Source: JBNKZU01 sp050301795 (GTDB lineage: Bacteria > Pseudomonadota > Gammaproteobacteria > Thiohalomonadales > Thiohalomonadaceae). From it: a DNA stretch of 64,000 nucleotides. Positions 36,644-44,554 of the stretch are shown here, piece after piece. The notes under the pieces were generated by a model. The model made no database searches. It was not told the origin of the DNA and saw only the letters and a list, made by a program, of their open reading frames with translations. Position 1 is the first letter of the stretch, and the number at the start of each line of letters is the position of its first letter. The stretch spans positions 1 to 64,000 of the forward strand of contig JBNKZU010000007.1 in assembly GCA_050301795.1 (NCBI GenBank), written 5' to 3'. A program made the position numbers and the translations under genes.

Positions 36644-38416
36644 ATGAGTAAAATGAATCTTACACGTAAAAAATTTGACACCCTGATTGTTGGTGCTGGT
36701 GGTGCTGGACTCAATGCTGCATTGCAACTTGCCAATGCCGATCTTAAGGTAGCTGTTGTTTCCAAGGTGTTTCCAACCCGGTCTCATACTGTCGCAGCAC
36801 AGGGCGGAGTCAATGCTGCGTTGGCCAATGTCATGCCGGATAACTGGCATTGGCATATGTTTGATACGGTTAAAGGCTCAGACTATCTTGGTGATCAGGA
36901 TGCGATTGAGTTTATGTGTCGTGAAGCCATTCCGACAGTTTATGAACTTGAGCACAATGGCGTTCCATTTTCACGACTAGATAACGGTAAGATTTATCAA
37001 CGCGCTTTTGGTGGACAGAGCCAGAACTTCGGTGGCGCTCAAGCCGCAAGAACCTGTGCCGCAGCCGATAGAACTGGTCATGCTATTCTTCATACGCTCT
37101 ATCAACAAAACCTACGCGCAAAAACAACCTTCTTTGATGAATACTTTGCGGTTGATCTGATCACTGATCATAACGGCGCTATTCTTGGTGCGATCGTGAT
37201 GGCGATTGAAACCGGAGAGTTGATCCTGATCGAGGCAAAAACCACACTCATTGCAACAGGTGGTTGTGGCCAGATCTTCCGTACCACCAGCAATGCCCGT
37301 ATTAATACCGGCGACGGTATGGCGATGACACTACGCGCAGGCGTGCCACTGCAAGACATGGAGTTCTTCCAGTTCCATCCCACCGGGATTGCCGGAAAGG
37401 GACTATTGATTACCGAGGGTGTTCGTGGTGAGGGCGGTTATTTGATTAATAATCGCGGTGAGCGGTTTATGGAGCGCTATGCACCAAATGCAAAGGATCT
37501 CGCAAGTCGTGATGTCGTTGCCCGTGCCATCGTTACAGAGGTAAGAGAAGGTCGTGGTTGTGGTACTAAAAAGGATCATGTGCTGTTAAAGGTTGATCAT
37601 CTCGGTGAAGAGTTGATCAAAAAACGCTTACCGACCATTCGAGAAAATAGTCAGATATTTGCAGGAATCGATCCGGCATTAGAACCCATCCCGGTTTTTC
37701 CGACTGCGCATTATGTCATGGGCGGTATTCCAACAGATCGCTTCGGGCAGGTTGTCACCCCTGATAGCGCTGGAAATGAGTATGTTGTTGAAGGGTTATA
37801 TGCCGCAGGAGAGTGCGCCTGTGCCTCAGTACATGGTGCAAACCGTCTTGGTGGAAATTCACTGCTTGATATCTTGGTGTTTGGGCGTGTTGCCGGTAAG
37901 GAGATCATCGATTATGTGAATGGTAATCTTCATCACAAGCCGATGAACGAAGATTCAATCTATCGCGTGTTGTCGCGTTTTGAACGCTGGAATCAAAAAG
38001 GTGAGGGCATCACTGTACGCGAACTACGTGAACAGTTTAGAAAGGTTATGGAAGATCATGCCGGAGTATTCCGCACAGAAACGATCATGCAGGAGGGGAT
38101 CGCCAAGATTAAAGAGATCCGCGAACGCCTTAATGATGTTCGGCTAAAGGATCACTCCGCGTCATTCAATCCGGCACGCACAGAGGCAATGGAGTTAGAG
38201 AACATGATCGATGTTGGAATGTCGATTGCAACCTCTTCACTCGCACGTCAGGAGAGTCGTGGAGCACATTCAAGACCTGACTATCCAAATCGTGACGATC
38301 AAAACTGGATGAAACACACGCTCTACTACAAAGATGGTGATCGTCTTAAATACAAGCCTGTACGAAACCAACCCTTAACGGTTGAAAGTTTTCCTCCAAA
38401 AGAACGAGTCTATTAA
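36644..38416 (+). CDS. sdhA: Succinate dehydrogenase flavoprotein subunit
   Basis: FAD subunit that oxidises succinate to fumarate, 590 residues. VGAGGAGLNAALQL is the dinucleotide fold; the covalent-FAD histidine lies in TRSHTVAAQGG; QFHPTGIAGKG and the late HGANRLGGNSLLD contribute to the active site. It follows sdhD by one base; the start has no strong Shine-Dalgarno, consistent with coupling. FAD attachment would use SdhE encoded downstream. Confidence 0.97.
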   Translation: MSKMNLTRKKFDTLIVGAGGAGLNAALQLANADLKVAVVSKVFPTRSHTVAAQGGVNAALANVMPDNWHWHMFDTVKGSDYLGDQDAIEFMCREAIPTVYELEHNGVPFSRLDNGKIYQRAFGGQSQNFGGAQAARTCAAADRTGHAILHTLYQQNLRAKTTFFDEYFAVDLITDHNGAILGAIVMAIETGELILIEAKTTLIATGGCGQIFRTTSNARINTGDGMAMTLRAGVPLQDMEFFQFHPTGIAGKGLLITEGVRGEGGYLINNRGERFMERYAPNAKDLASRDVVARAIVTEVREGRGCGTKKDHVLLKVDHLGEELIKKRLPTIRENSQIFAGIDPALEPIPVFPTAHYVMGGIPTDRFGQVVTPDSAGNEYVVEGLYAAGECACASVHGANRLGGNSLLDILVFGRVAGKEIIDYVNGNLHHKPMNEDSIYRVLSRFERWNQKGEGITVRELREQFRKVMEDHAGVFRTETIMQEGIAKIKEIRERLNDVRLKDHSASFNPARTEAMELENMIDVGMSIATSSLARQESRGAHSRPDYPNRDDQNWMKHTLYYKDGDRLKYKPVRNQPLTVESFPPKERVY

Positions 38417-38430
38417 GGGTTGTCATCATC

Positions 38431-39135
38431 ATGAGTATGAAAAGAGAGATTTCGGTTTACCGTTACAACCCAGAAGATAACCAGTCGCCCTATATGCAGA
38501 CCTTCTCTATTGAGGTTGAGCGCGGGATGATGATTCGTGATGCACTGATTGCGATACAGGATCAGGATGAATCGTTCGCATTTCGCCACTCTTGCGGTGA
38601 AGGGGTTTGTGGCTCGGATGGTGTCAATATCAACGGGCTTAATAAACTGGCCTGTGTTACCAAGGTTTCAGATTATAAAGGCAAGATCGCGATCCGGCCT
38701 TTTCCCGGACGGCCGGTGATCCGCGATCTTGTGGTTGATATGAGCCAGTTCTATGCTCAGTATGAACGAGTGGATCCTTGGCTGAAGCGAAGAGAGAAGT
38801 TACCTGAGCAGGAGATCCTGCAATCCCCCAAGGATCGGGACAAGCTTGATGGACTCTATGAGTGCATTATGTGTGGCTGTTGCTCCACATCGTGCCCATC
38901 GTTTTGGTGGAACCCGGATAAATTCCTAGGACCTCAGGCACTATTAACTGCTGCACGCTATGTTGCTGACAGTCGCGATCAGGATAAAGAAGCACGACTT
39001 GACGCCCTTGACGGCCCTTTCAAGCTCTTTCGCTGTCACACCATTATGAGTTGTGTTGAGGTTTGTCCGAAAGGTTTGAACCCAACAAAGGCCATCGGTT
39101 TCTTAAAAGCCGAGATGCTCAAAGGGGCTGTTTAA
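38431..39135 (+). CDS. sdhB: Succinate dehydrogenase iron-sulfur subunit
   Basis: Iron-sulfur subunit of complex II, 234 residues. It shows the [2Fe-2S] cysteines in CGEGVCGSDG and LAC, then CIMCGCCSTSCP and CHTIMSCVEVCPKG for the [4Fe-4S] and [3Fe-4S] clusters. The stop shares one base with the sdhE start (TAATG). Confidence 0.97.
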   Translation: MSMKREISVYRYNPEDNQSPYMQTFSIEVERGMMIRDALIAIQDQDESFAFRHSCGEGVCGSDGVNINGLNKLACVTKVSDYKGKIAIRPFPGRPVIRDLVVDMSQFYAQYERVDPWLKRREKLPEQEILQSPKDRDKLDGLYECIMCGCCSTSCPSFWWNPDKFLGPQALLTAARYVADSRDQDKEARLDALDGPFKLFRCHTIMSCVEVCPKGLNPTKAIGFLKAEMLKGAV

Positions 39136-39440
39136 TGTCAGAACATGGCTTAAACGAACTCGATAAGCCGTTGCATGTGGTGAAGATCGATCCAAATCAA
39201 CTCCCAGAGATAGAGTATCTTCGATGGCAATGTCGTCGAGGCCTATTAGAGTTGGACTTTCTGCTTGAATACTTTCTTGAGCACAGCTACTCGACCTTGG
39301 TTCCTGAGTTAAAAACCGCGTTTGTGACGCTATTAAGCTATCCTGATCCACTCATTCATGAATGGGTTAATGGTATTTCAGAGCCGGAACCCATTCATCT
39401 CAACACCATCATTAAGCTCATTCGCGCACAGCGGATTTAA
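39135..39440 (+). CDS. sdhE: FAD assembly factor SdhE
   Basis: Small cytoplasmic factor of 101 residues that promotes covalent FAD attachment to SdhA. The RGxxE motif is present as RRGLLELD, and the C-terminal EWVNG/I..IR pattern fits the family. N-terminal residues 1-25 are longer than in E. coli SdhE. It starts at ATG 39135, coupled to sdhB, and is the last gene of the operon. Confidence 0.92.
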   Translation: MSEHGLNELDKPLHVVKIDPNQLPEIEYLRWQCRRGLLELDFLLEYFLEHSYSTLVPELKTAFVTLLSYPDPLIHEWVNGISEPEPIHLNTIIKLIRAQRI

Positions 39441-39469
39441 TTCCACAATAAAACCAAAAAGGTGTGGAA
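39441..39469 (+). terminator. Hairpin after sdhE
   Basis: Stem TTCCACA/TGTGGAA (7 bp) with a 15-nt A-rich loop starts right after the sdhE stop; no T-tract follows. A weak end-of-operon structure at best. Confidence 0.35.
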
Positions 39470-39537
39470 ATCGACATCAGTGCCCATAGATTATTATCAT
39501 CAGATCAGATAAAGCACAGATGATATAAACCCTGAAT

Positions 39538-40593
39538 ATGAAAACAGTTCGTATTGCACTACTCTCTATTCTGCTAATCCTAACCGGGTGTGCCTCAATG
39601 GCAGCAGATAATCGATTAAAATCGAACCATTTTAATGAGGGTAAATTCAAGAATCTTGAACAGATGGAGTCGCGCTCATTTTTCGATTTCCTTAAAGCGA
39701 GGATGGGTGCAACGTATGCCGACTGGCCAGATTGGGTTGAGAGTGATTACGGCCAAAAGCCGGTCGATAGCACGGAACAGGGTAAGATCATCATTACTCA
39801 TATCAATCACTCAACGGTATTAATACAAACGGGTGGATATAATATTCTAACCGACCCCATCTACTCAGACCGCGCAAGCCCGATCTCGTTTGCAGGACCA
39901 AAACGTGTGAGAAACCCCGGAATTCGCTTTGAAGATCTTCCAAGGATTGACGCAATCATCATTAGCCATGATCACTACGACCATCTTGATCTTCCCACCA
40001 TTAATCGATTAATCGAACGCGATCATCCCAAAATCTATTTGGGATTAGGGGTTGCCGCAAGGCTCGATACTCAACAGAACATCGTCGAACTCGATTGGTG
40101 GGAAACATCAGAGCTGTCAGATAACCTCAAAATCCATTTTGTTCCAGTACAGCACTTCTCTGGGCGTACACTGTTTGATCGAATGTCCACGTTGTGGGGT
40201 GGGTATGTGCTGGAGATTAATCACCACAAGATCTATTTCGGTGGTGATAGTGGCTATGGTGGACACTATACAAAAACCTATCAAAGATATGGTGCCATGG
40301 ATTTGGCCATTATTCCGATGGGTGGCTATGAGCCGCACGACTTTATGGGGCCAGTACACATGAACCCAAAAGAGGCAGTACAGGCGCACCGTGACCTGCA
40401 CTCGAACAAATCGATCGGCATTCACTTTGGAACCTTTCAACTGACCGCAGAGCCGATCGATGAGCCACAAGAGCTGTTGATAAGAGAGCTTGCCGATGCA
40501 GGGTTAAATCCAGATGTGTTTATTACCCTCAAGTTTGGGGAACCGTTCATCTACCGACCGGCAGAGCGCCTGGAGAAGGCCGCACATGAGTAG
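39538..40593 (+). CDS. Metallo-beta-lactamase-fold lipoprotein (NAPE-PLD/RomA-like)
   Basis: Envelope hydrolase of 351 residues with a lipoprotein signal (lipobox LTGC, Cys about residue 19). The MBL metal site is visible as SHDHYDHLD, VPVQHFSGR, FGGDSGYG and IHFGTF. The pattern, with IPMGGYEP and HMNPKEAVQAHRD, is that of the NAPE-PLD/RomA branch, whose known member cleaves N-acyl phospholipids; the bacterial substrate is unknown. The 3' end overlaps the DUF5329 gene by 8 nt. Confidence 0.88.
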   Translation: MKTVRIALLSILLILTGCASMAADNRLKSNHFNEGKFKNLEQMESRSFFDFLKARMGATYADWPDWVESDYGQKPVDSTEQGKIIITHINHSTVLIQTGGYNILTDPIYSDRASPISFAGPKRVRNPGIRFEDLPRIDAIIISHDHYDHLDLPTINRLIERDHPKIYLGLGVAARLDTQQNIVELDWWETSELSDNLKIHFVPVQHFSGRTLFDRMSTLWGGYVLEINHHKIYFGGDSGYGGHYTKTYQRYGAMDLAIIPMGGYEPHDFMGPVHMNPKEAVQAHRDLHSNKSIGIHFGTFQLTAEPIDEPQELLIRELADAGLNPDVFITLKFGEPFIYRPAERLEKAAHE

Positions 40594-40939
40594 GGCGCTG
40601 CTGTGGCTATGGCTGATTGTCGCTGCACCGCTAGCTATGGCGGAAGGTGTAGCGACGCAAGAGATCGAACACCTGCTGGGCTTTGTCGCGAGTTCATCGT
40701 GTAGTTTTATCCGCAATGGTAATCATTACAACGCGCAGGAGGCGCAGCAGCATATCCAGAAGAAGTATGACTACTTCCGCGATGAGATCAAAAGCGCGGA
40801 GGATTTCATCAAGTATGCGGCTACCAAAAGCGTGCTAAGCGGCAGACGCTACAGCGTTGAGTGCCCGCGACAACCCACAGAAGAGACAGCGCAGTGGTTG
40901 CTCGATGAGCTCTCCCGCTATCGCCACGGCAATGAGTAG
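40586..40939 (+). CDS. DUF5329 periplasmic protein
   Basis: Small secreted protein of 117 residues, signal peptide ending AMAEG. The core FVASSSCSFIRNG...AQQHIQKKYDYF...AEDFIKYAATKS and YSVECP matches what I recall of DUF5329, with two cysteines that may form a disulfide. Function unknown. ATG 40586 is inside the end of the MBL gene, so the two are translationally coupled. Codon use here becomes more GC-rich than in the genes to the left. Confidence 0.8.
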   Translation: MSRALLWLWLIVAAPLAMAEGVATQEIEHLLGFVASSSCSFIRNGNHYNAQEAQQHIQKKYDYFRDEIKSAEDFIKYAATKSVLSGRRYSVECPRQPTEETAQWLLDELSRYRHGNE

Positions 40940-41083
40940 CTCATCCGCAAGCTATCTGTCTCCCCATCTTCACCCCTAAAAAGTCTGTTTTACTCCACCC
41001 TCCAAGATCCAATCGTGATGGGTTGATTGCCATATCACCCCAGTTTCGCTGTTCAATTCGCCGCGATTTACATCACAAACAAT

Positions 41084-41102
41084 GTAAATGAGAATTATTT
41101 GC
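41084..41102. promoter_or_regulatory. Fur box 1
   Basis: GTAAATGAGAATTATTTGC matches the 19-bp Fur consensus at 13 positions by hand count. It overlaps the -35 hexamer of the promoter at 41099-41127. Confidence 0.75.
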
Positions 41103-41127
41103 ATATATAAATAGGCTCGTTTATAGT
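41099..41127 (+). promoter_or_regulatory. Sigma70 promoter of the porin operon
   Basis: TTGCAT (41099-41104), 17-nt spacer, TATAGT (41122-41127). The predicted start is near 41134, between the two Fur boxes, so Fur bound at either would block RNA polymerase under iron sufficiency. Confidence 0.7.
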
Positions 41128-41138
41128 TCGCTCTAAAT

Positions 41139-41157
41139 GTAAATGATTCTCAATAAC
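41139..41157. promoter_or_regulatory. Fur box 2
   Basis: GTAAATGATTCTCAATAAC matches the 19-bp Fur consensus at 13 positions by hand count; it lies just after the predicted transcription start and 22 nt before the porin ATG. Confidence 0.75.
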
Positions 41158-41179
41158 TATTTATTATGCGGAGTTTAAA

Positions 41180-42316
41180 ATGCGTAAAATTGCCCCCCTT
41201 GTAACCCTGTTTCTGTTGGGTCTTCAACCCACTTATGCCGCCGACAGCGATGAGATTGCAGCGCTAAAGCAGCAGTTAAAGCATGTTGAAGAGAGCCTCA
41301 ATGCCACCATCGATTTTATTGAGAGCAACAGCGCCAACAAAAGCTCACAGACCACCATTGGTGGCTATGGAGAGCTGCACTACAACCAGCTACAGGATCA
41401 GAGTAGTGGAGGTGGCGATAAAAACCGCATTGACTTCCACCGCTTTGTGCTGATGTTTAACCACCAATTCACATCGAACATGCGTCTGGTCTCGGAGTTG
41501 GAGCTAGAGCACTCCATCGCAGGAGAGAGTCAACCCGGAGAGATCGAACTGGAGCAGGCCTATATCGAGTTCAGACTCAACGAGCAGCAGCAGCTATTAG
41601 CCGGGATCTTCCTTGTTCCCGTTGGGATGATGAATCAGTCGCATGAGCCGACACACTTCTATGGTGTTGAGCGCAACAGCGTTGAGAAGGAGATCATACC
41701 CACGACCTGGTGGGAGGGTGGCGTGCTCTACCATCAGCAGTTATCAACCGGACTTGATATCGATGTCGCGCTGCACTCGGGACTCAACAGTAGTAGCTGG
41801 AGTGTTCGCTCTGGTCGCCAAAAGGTTGCTGATGCCACCGCCAATACCCACGCTGTAACCGCCCGGCTTAATTGGCAGGTCGTTCCTGGGCTTGCCTTGG
41901 GGGTCGCCTTCAACCATCAGAGCGATCTGTCACAAGGGGCAATTAGCGGTGGGATTGCCGCTAATCTGCTGGAGAGCCATATCGACTATCAGCAAGGTGC
42001 GTTTGCGCTCAAGGCGCTCTATGCAAAGTGGGATATGGATGATAACGGTGCAGCATCCGGCAGGCAGGAGCAGTTTGGCTGGTATGTCGAGCCAGCATAC
42101 AAGTTAAGCTCAAGGTTGGGAGTGTTTGCCCGGCAGAGCGTTTGGGATAAGCAGGCGGCCGACAGCATCGATTCAGAGTATCAACGCACTACCATGGGCA
42201 TCAACTTCTGGCCTCATGACGATGTGGTGTTGAAGGTCGACTATCAGGTTGAGGACAACCCTGTAGCGGCATCGGCCTATCGTGGAGTGAATCTGGGACT
42301 GGGGTATCAGTTCTAG
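41180..42316 (+). CDS. Fur-controlled outer-membrane porin
   Basis: Outer-membrane beta-barrel of 378 residues. Signal peptide ends near PTYAAD; a short coiled coil (about 24-55) precedes the barrel, as in OprO/P-type and related porins. The barrel has alternating amphipathic strands and ends in the canonical LGLGYQF with C-terminal Phe. GGAG at 41170-41173 serves ATG 41180. With two Fur boxes upstream and a flavoprotein and PepSY protein downstream, it is likely an iron-entry porin (inference); it is not a TonB receptor since it has no plug domain. Confidence 0.85.
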   Translation: MRKIAPLVTLFLLGLQPTYAADSDEIAALKQQLKHVEESLNATIDFIESNSANKSSQTTIGGYGELHYNQLQDQSSGGGDKNRIDFHRFVLMFNHQFTSNMRLVSELELEHSIAGESQPGEIELEQAYIEFRLNEQQQLLAGIFLVPVGMMNQSHEPTHFYGVERNSVEKEIIPTTWWEGGVLYHQQLSTGLDIDVALHSGLNSSSWSVRSGRQKVADATANTHAVTARLNWQVVPGLALGVAFNHQSDLSQGAISGGIAANLLESHIDYQQGAFALKALYAKWDMDDNGAASGRQEQFGWYVEPAYKLSSRLGVFARQSVWDKQAADSIDSEYQRTTMGINFWPHDDVVLKVDYQVEDNPVAASAYRGVNLGLGYQF

Positions 42317-42327
42317 GCGTTTTTTAC

Positions 42328-42359
42328 AGCAAGAAGCCCCCTAATCTTCTTGCTTTTTT
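42328..42359 (+). terminator. Rho-independent terminator 1 after porin
   Basis: Stem AGCAAGAAG/CTTCTTGCT (9 bp, loop CCCCCTAAT) followed by a T-run. Strong intrinsic terminator form. Confidence 0.85.
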
Positions 42360-42370
42360 CCCGTTAGGGA

Positions 42371-42400
42371 GGGGGAGGCCCCAATCCTCCCCCCTTTTTT
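42371..42400 (+). terminator. Rho-independent terminator 2 before the FMN gene
   Basis: Stem GGGGGAGG/CCTCCCCC (8 bp, loop CCCCAAT) followed by six T residues, ending 11 nt before the next ATG. It is the second such structure in a 94-nt gap, leaving no room for a promoter after it. Confidence 0.8.
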
Positions 42401-42410
42401 AGAGAATTCG

Positions 42411-42926
42411 ATGAAAACGATGAGACTCTTGATGCTGTTATTGATCCTCCCGCACTCGGCAATGGCGTCGATGCAGGAGAGGGTGGAGGCACTGCTGCAA
42501 CAGACCTACGGTGACGCCACGCCTGCCGTGAACAGCTTTATGATCACCAACGAGATCAAAGAGGGGTATCAGCGCATCATGCAGTCACCCCCACACCGCC
42601 TGAGGCAGCGTTATTGGTTTGATGGCAGTCGTGCGATTTTTGTGGTTGATGCCCTCGGCAAGGAGCGATTGATTACTGCGGCCTTTATTGTCGATAACGG
42701 CGTCATTCGCTCAACCGAGGTTATCGCCTTTCGTGAGCACAGAGGCGGCGAGATTCAACAACCGTTCTTTACCAGGCAGTTTTCCGGCCTCGGATTGAAT
42801 AGCCGAGGGGCGCTAGAGCAGGAGATTGATGGTATTTCAGGCGCGACCCTCTCAGTCAGAGCGATGACGCGCATGGCAACGCTGGTGCTCTACTACTACA
42901 AACTGATAACCGGTGAGCCGAGATGA
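42411..42926 (+). CDS. Periplasmic covalent-FMN protein
   Basis: Secreted FMN-binding-domain protein of 171 residues, signal peptide ending near AMAS. The flavinylation motif DGISGAT (residues 140-146) is present, with Thr146 as predicted FMN attachment site, as in NqrC/RnfG. Attachment needs an ApbE flavin transferase, which is not in the window. The gene overlaps the PepSY gene by 4 nt. Only a weak AGAG precedes the ATG, and two terminator hairpins lie just upstream, so expression is probably low relative to porin. Predicted role: periplasmic electron carrier, possibly a ferric reductase. Confidence 0.82.
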   Translation: MKTMRLLMLLLILPHSAMASMQERVEALLQQTYGDATPAVNSFMITNEIKEGYQRIMQSPPHRLRQRYWFDGSRAIFVVDALGKERLITAAFIVDNGVIRSTEVIAFREHRGGEIQQPFFTRQFSGLGLNSRGALEQEIDGISGATLSVRAMTRMATLVLYYYKLITGEPR

Positions 42927-43681
42927 GATGGATACGCTTTCGCTACCGACTGCTTCAGCTTCACCGAACCCTCGGGGTTTCGGCGCTGATTTTTATTGTG
43001 ATAATGGCCATTAGCGGCCATCTCCTCAATCGCAGCCAGCTTTACGGGCTGGATCAGATCGCGGTGACACATCGCGCTTTACAGCAACTGGCCGGATTAG
43101 CAACACCACAAGCGATCCAGTTCCTTAATGCCGACGGCAGCAGGATCATCATTATCAATAACGAGCTGTTCTTGAATGATCACTTCGTCGATCCCGCCAT
43201 TGGCGGTGTGATTGGCGCGCTCAAGCTGGGAGGATCAATCTATCTGGCATCCATTGATAGTCTGGTTGAGATCAATCAAGGTGGGGTTATTGTAAACAGC
43301 ATAGATAGTCTTGGTGGTTTGCCCGGACGGTTAGAGCGTATCGGCGTTGATGAGCATCAGCGACTGGTGATCAACTGCTTGGACGGCTTCTGTATAGCTG
43401 ATAACGATCTGCTTGATAGCTGGTCTGTTTGGGATGGTCAGCAGGTCATCTGGTCTCAGTCACAAAGGGGCATTGATGTGGACACTGAGCGTGCAGTTGC
43501 GCGCTATCTTGGCAGGGCATTGTCACTGGAGCGGTTGATGCTGGAGATCCACAGTGGTCGGCTCTTTGGTGGTTGGGGAGTGATGCTCGCTGACCTAGTA
43601 GCGTTTGTGTTGCTCTTTGGCGGCCTTAGCGGTGGCTATCTGTGGCTCTACCGAATCAGACAGAAGGGAAGGGGTCGTTAG
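42923..43681 (+). CDS. PepSY-type membrane protein
   Basis: Inner-membrane protein of 252 residues: TM1 about 17-37, preceded by RLLQLHRTLG as in PepSY-associated TM proteins, a periplasmic region (40-215), and TM2 about 222-243 preceded by LEIHSGRLFGGWG. The paired histidines near both helices (LHRTLG, EIHSGR) could bind haem. PepSY-TM proteins occur with flavinylated proteins and ferric reductases, so this may pass electrons across the membrane to the FMN protein (inference). It overlaps the convergent fur-family gene by 4 bp. Confidence 0.8.
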   Translation: MRWIRFRYRLLQLHRTLGVSALIFIVIMAISGHLLNRSQLYGLDQIAVTHRALQQLAGLATPQAIQFLNADGSRIIIINNELFLNDHFVDPAIGGVIGALKLGGSIYLASIDSLVEINQGGVIVNSIDSLGGLPGRLERIGVDEHQRLVINCLDGFCIADNDLLDSWSVWDGQQVIWSQSQRGIDVDTERAVARYLGRALSLERLMLEIHSGRLFGGWGVMLADLVAFVLLFGGLSGGYLWLYRIRQKGRGR

Positions 43682-44091
43682 CCCTTTTGACACGCCTTGC
43701 ACAGGCCGTAGATCTGTAGCGAGTGGTCGGTGATCTCAAACCCCCGCTGCTGGGCGATAAGCTGTTGGCGCTCCTCAATGGTTGGGTCGACAAACTCCTC
43801 AATCGCTCCGCATTTGATACAGAGCAGATGATCGTGGTGTTTGTCTGGCACCAGTTCATAAACCGCATAATCCCCATCGAAACGATGACGAACAAGCAGC
43901 CCGGAGCTTTCGAACTGACTAAGCGTCCGATAGATGCTGGCGAGCGCTATATCGTTTCCCTGATCGCGCAGCGTGCGATAGATATCATCAACCGAGAAGT
44001 GGCGCTGCTCACTGCTCTCAAAAAGCTCCAGAATCTTGCTTCTGGCATTGGTGATCTTCAGACCTGCGTCTTTAAGCTCCTGTCGAATCAC
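43678..44091 (-). CDS. fur: Fur-family ferric/metal uptake regulator
   Basis: Metal-dependent repressor, about 137 residues. Winged helix with AGLKITNARSKILELF and ASIYRTLSQFESSGLL; metal region HHDHLLCIKCG; C-terminal CKAC zinc cysteines. GTG 44091 is preferred since AAGGG at 44104-44100 is 8 nt upstream; GTG 44100 abuts that site. It is convergent with the porin-FMN-PepSY genes. The paralogue Zur or PerR cannot be fully excluded, but overall spacing (HHDH, CIKCG, EEF) is Fur-like. It may be the regulator of the two Fur boxes at 41.1 kb. Confidence 0.88.
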   Translation of the reverse strand: MIRQELKDAGLKITNARSKILELFESSEQRHFSVDDIYRTLRDQGNDIALASIYRTLSQFESSGLLVRHRFDGDYAVYELVPDKHHDHLLCIKCGAIEEFVDPTIEERQQLIAQQRGFEITDHSLQIYGLCKACQKG

Positions 44092-44296
44092 TGCATACAC
44101 CCTTATTCAATTCATTGTGTCGATCATACTACTTTATCATTGCGACGTAGCCAATGCCGAACAGTGGTAACCGAGCTCTGCAATCATACCGGGCGCTAAT
44201 GTAACAGAGAGCAGATACGGTATTAAGGGTCGAAGGGCTGTTTATCTGCTATTGGCGGCATAGTTCGTCGCCGGAGCAGTGCGGGTCTGTCTGCTG

Positions 44297-44554
44297 TCAG
44301 TTATTTACAGCCCCTTTTTGAATAATATATTCATAGACCTCATTTAATTCGCAGCTTTCAAGCAGATCGTTGCCTGTCTGTTTGCAGAACGCTTCAATAT
44401 CCTTAATCGAGCCAGGGTCGGTCGCATGAACCCTGATGACATCTCCGATGTTGATCGTCGTTAAGGTCTGCTTGATTCGCATTATGGGAAGCGGACAATT
44501 CAGCCCGCGCGCATCGATATGTTTAACAATGGTATAGGTCATATTCATTTTCAC
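44297..44554 (-). CDS. tusA: TusA-family sulfur carrier
   Basis: Cytoplasmic sulfurtransferase/carrier of 85 residues with the conserved DARGLNCPLPIMRIKQTL, where the Cys carries persulfide. It starts at GTG 44554, one base after the dsrE2 stop; ATGs at 44548 and 44542 are alternatives. In sulfur oxidisers TusA and DsrE2 pass sulfane sulfur to the oxidation machinery, which fits the fccAB genes of this window. Confidence 0.9.
   Translation of the reverse strand: MKMNMTYTIVKHIDARGLNCPLPIMRIKQTLTTINIGDVIRVHATDPGSIKDIEAFCKQTGNDLLESCELNEVYEYIIQKGAVNN

Noticed and set aside
43678..43681. 4-bp overlap of the PepSY gene and the convergent fur-family gene
   Set aside because: Short 3' overlaps of convergent genes are common; noted but no special meaning.
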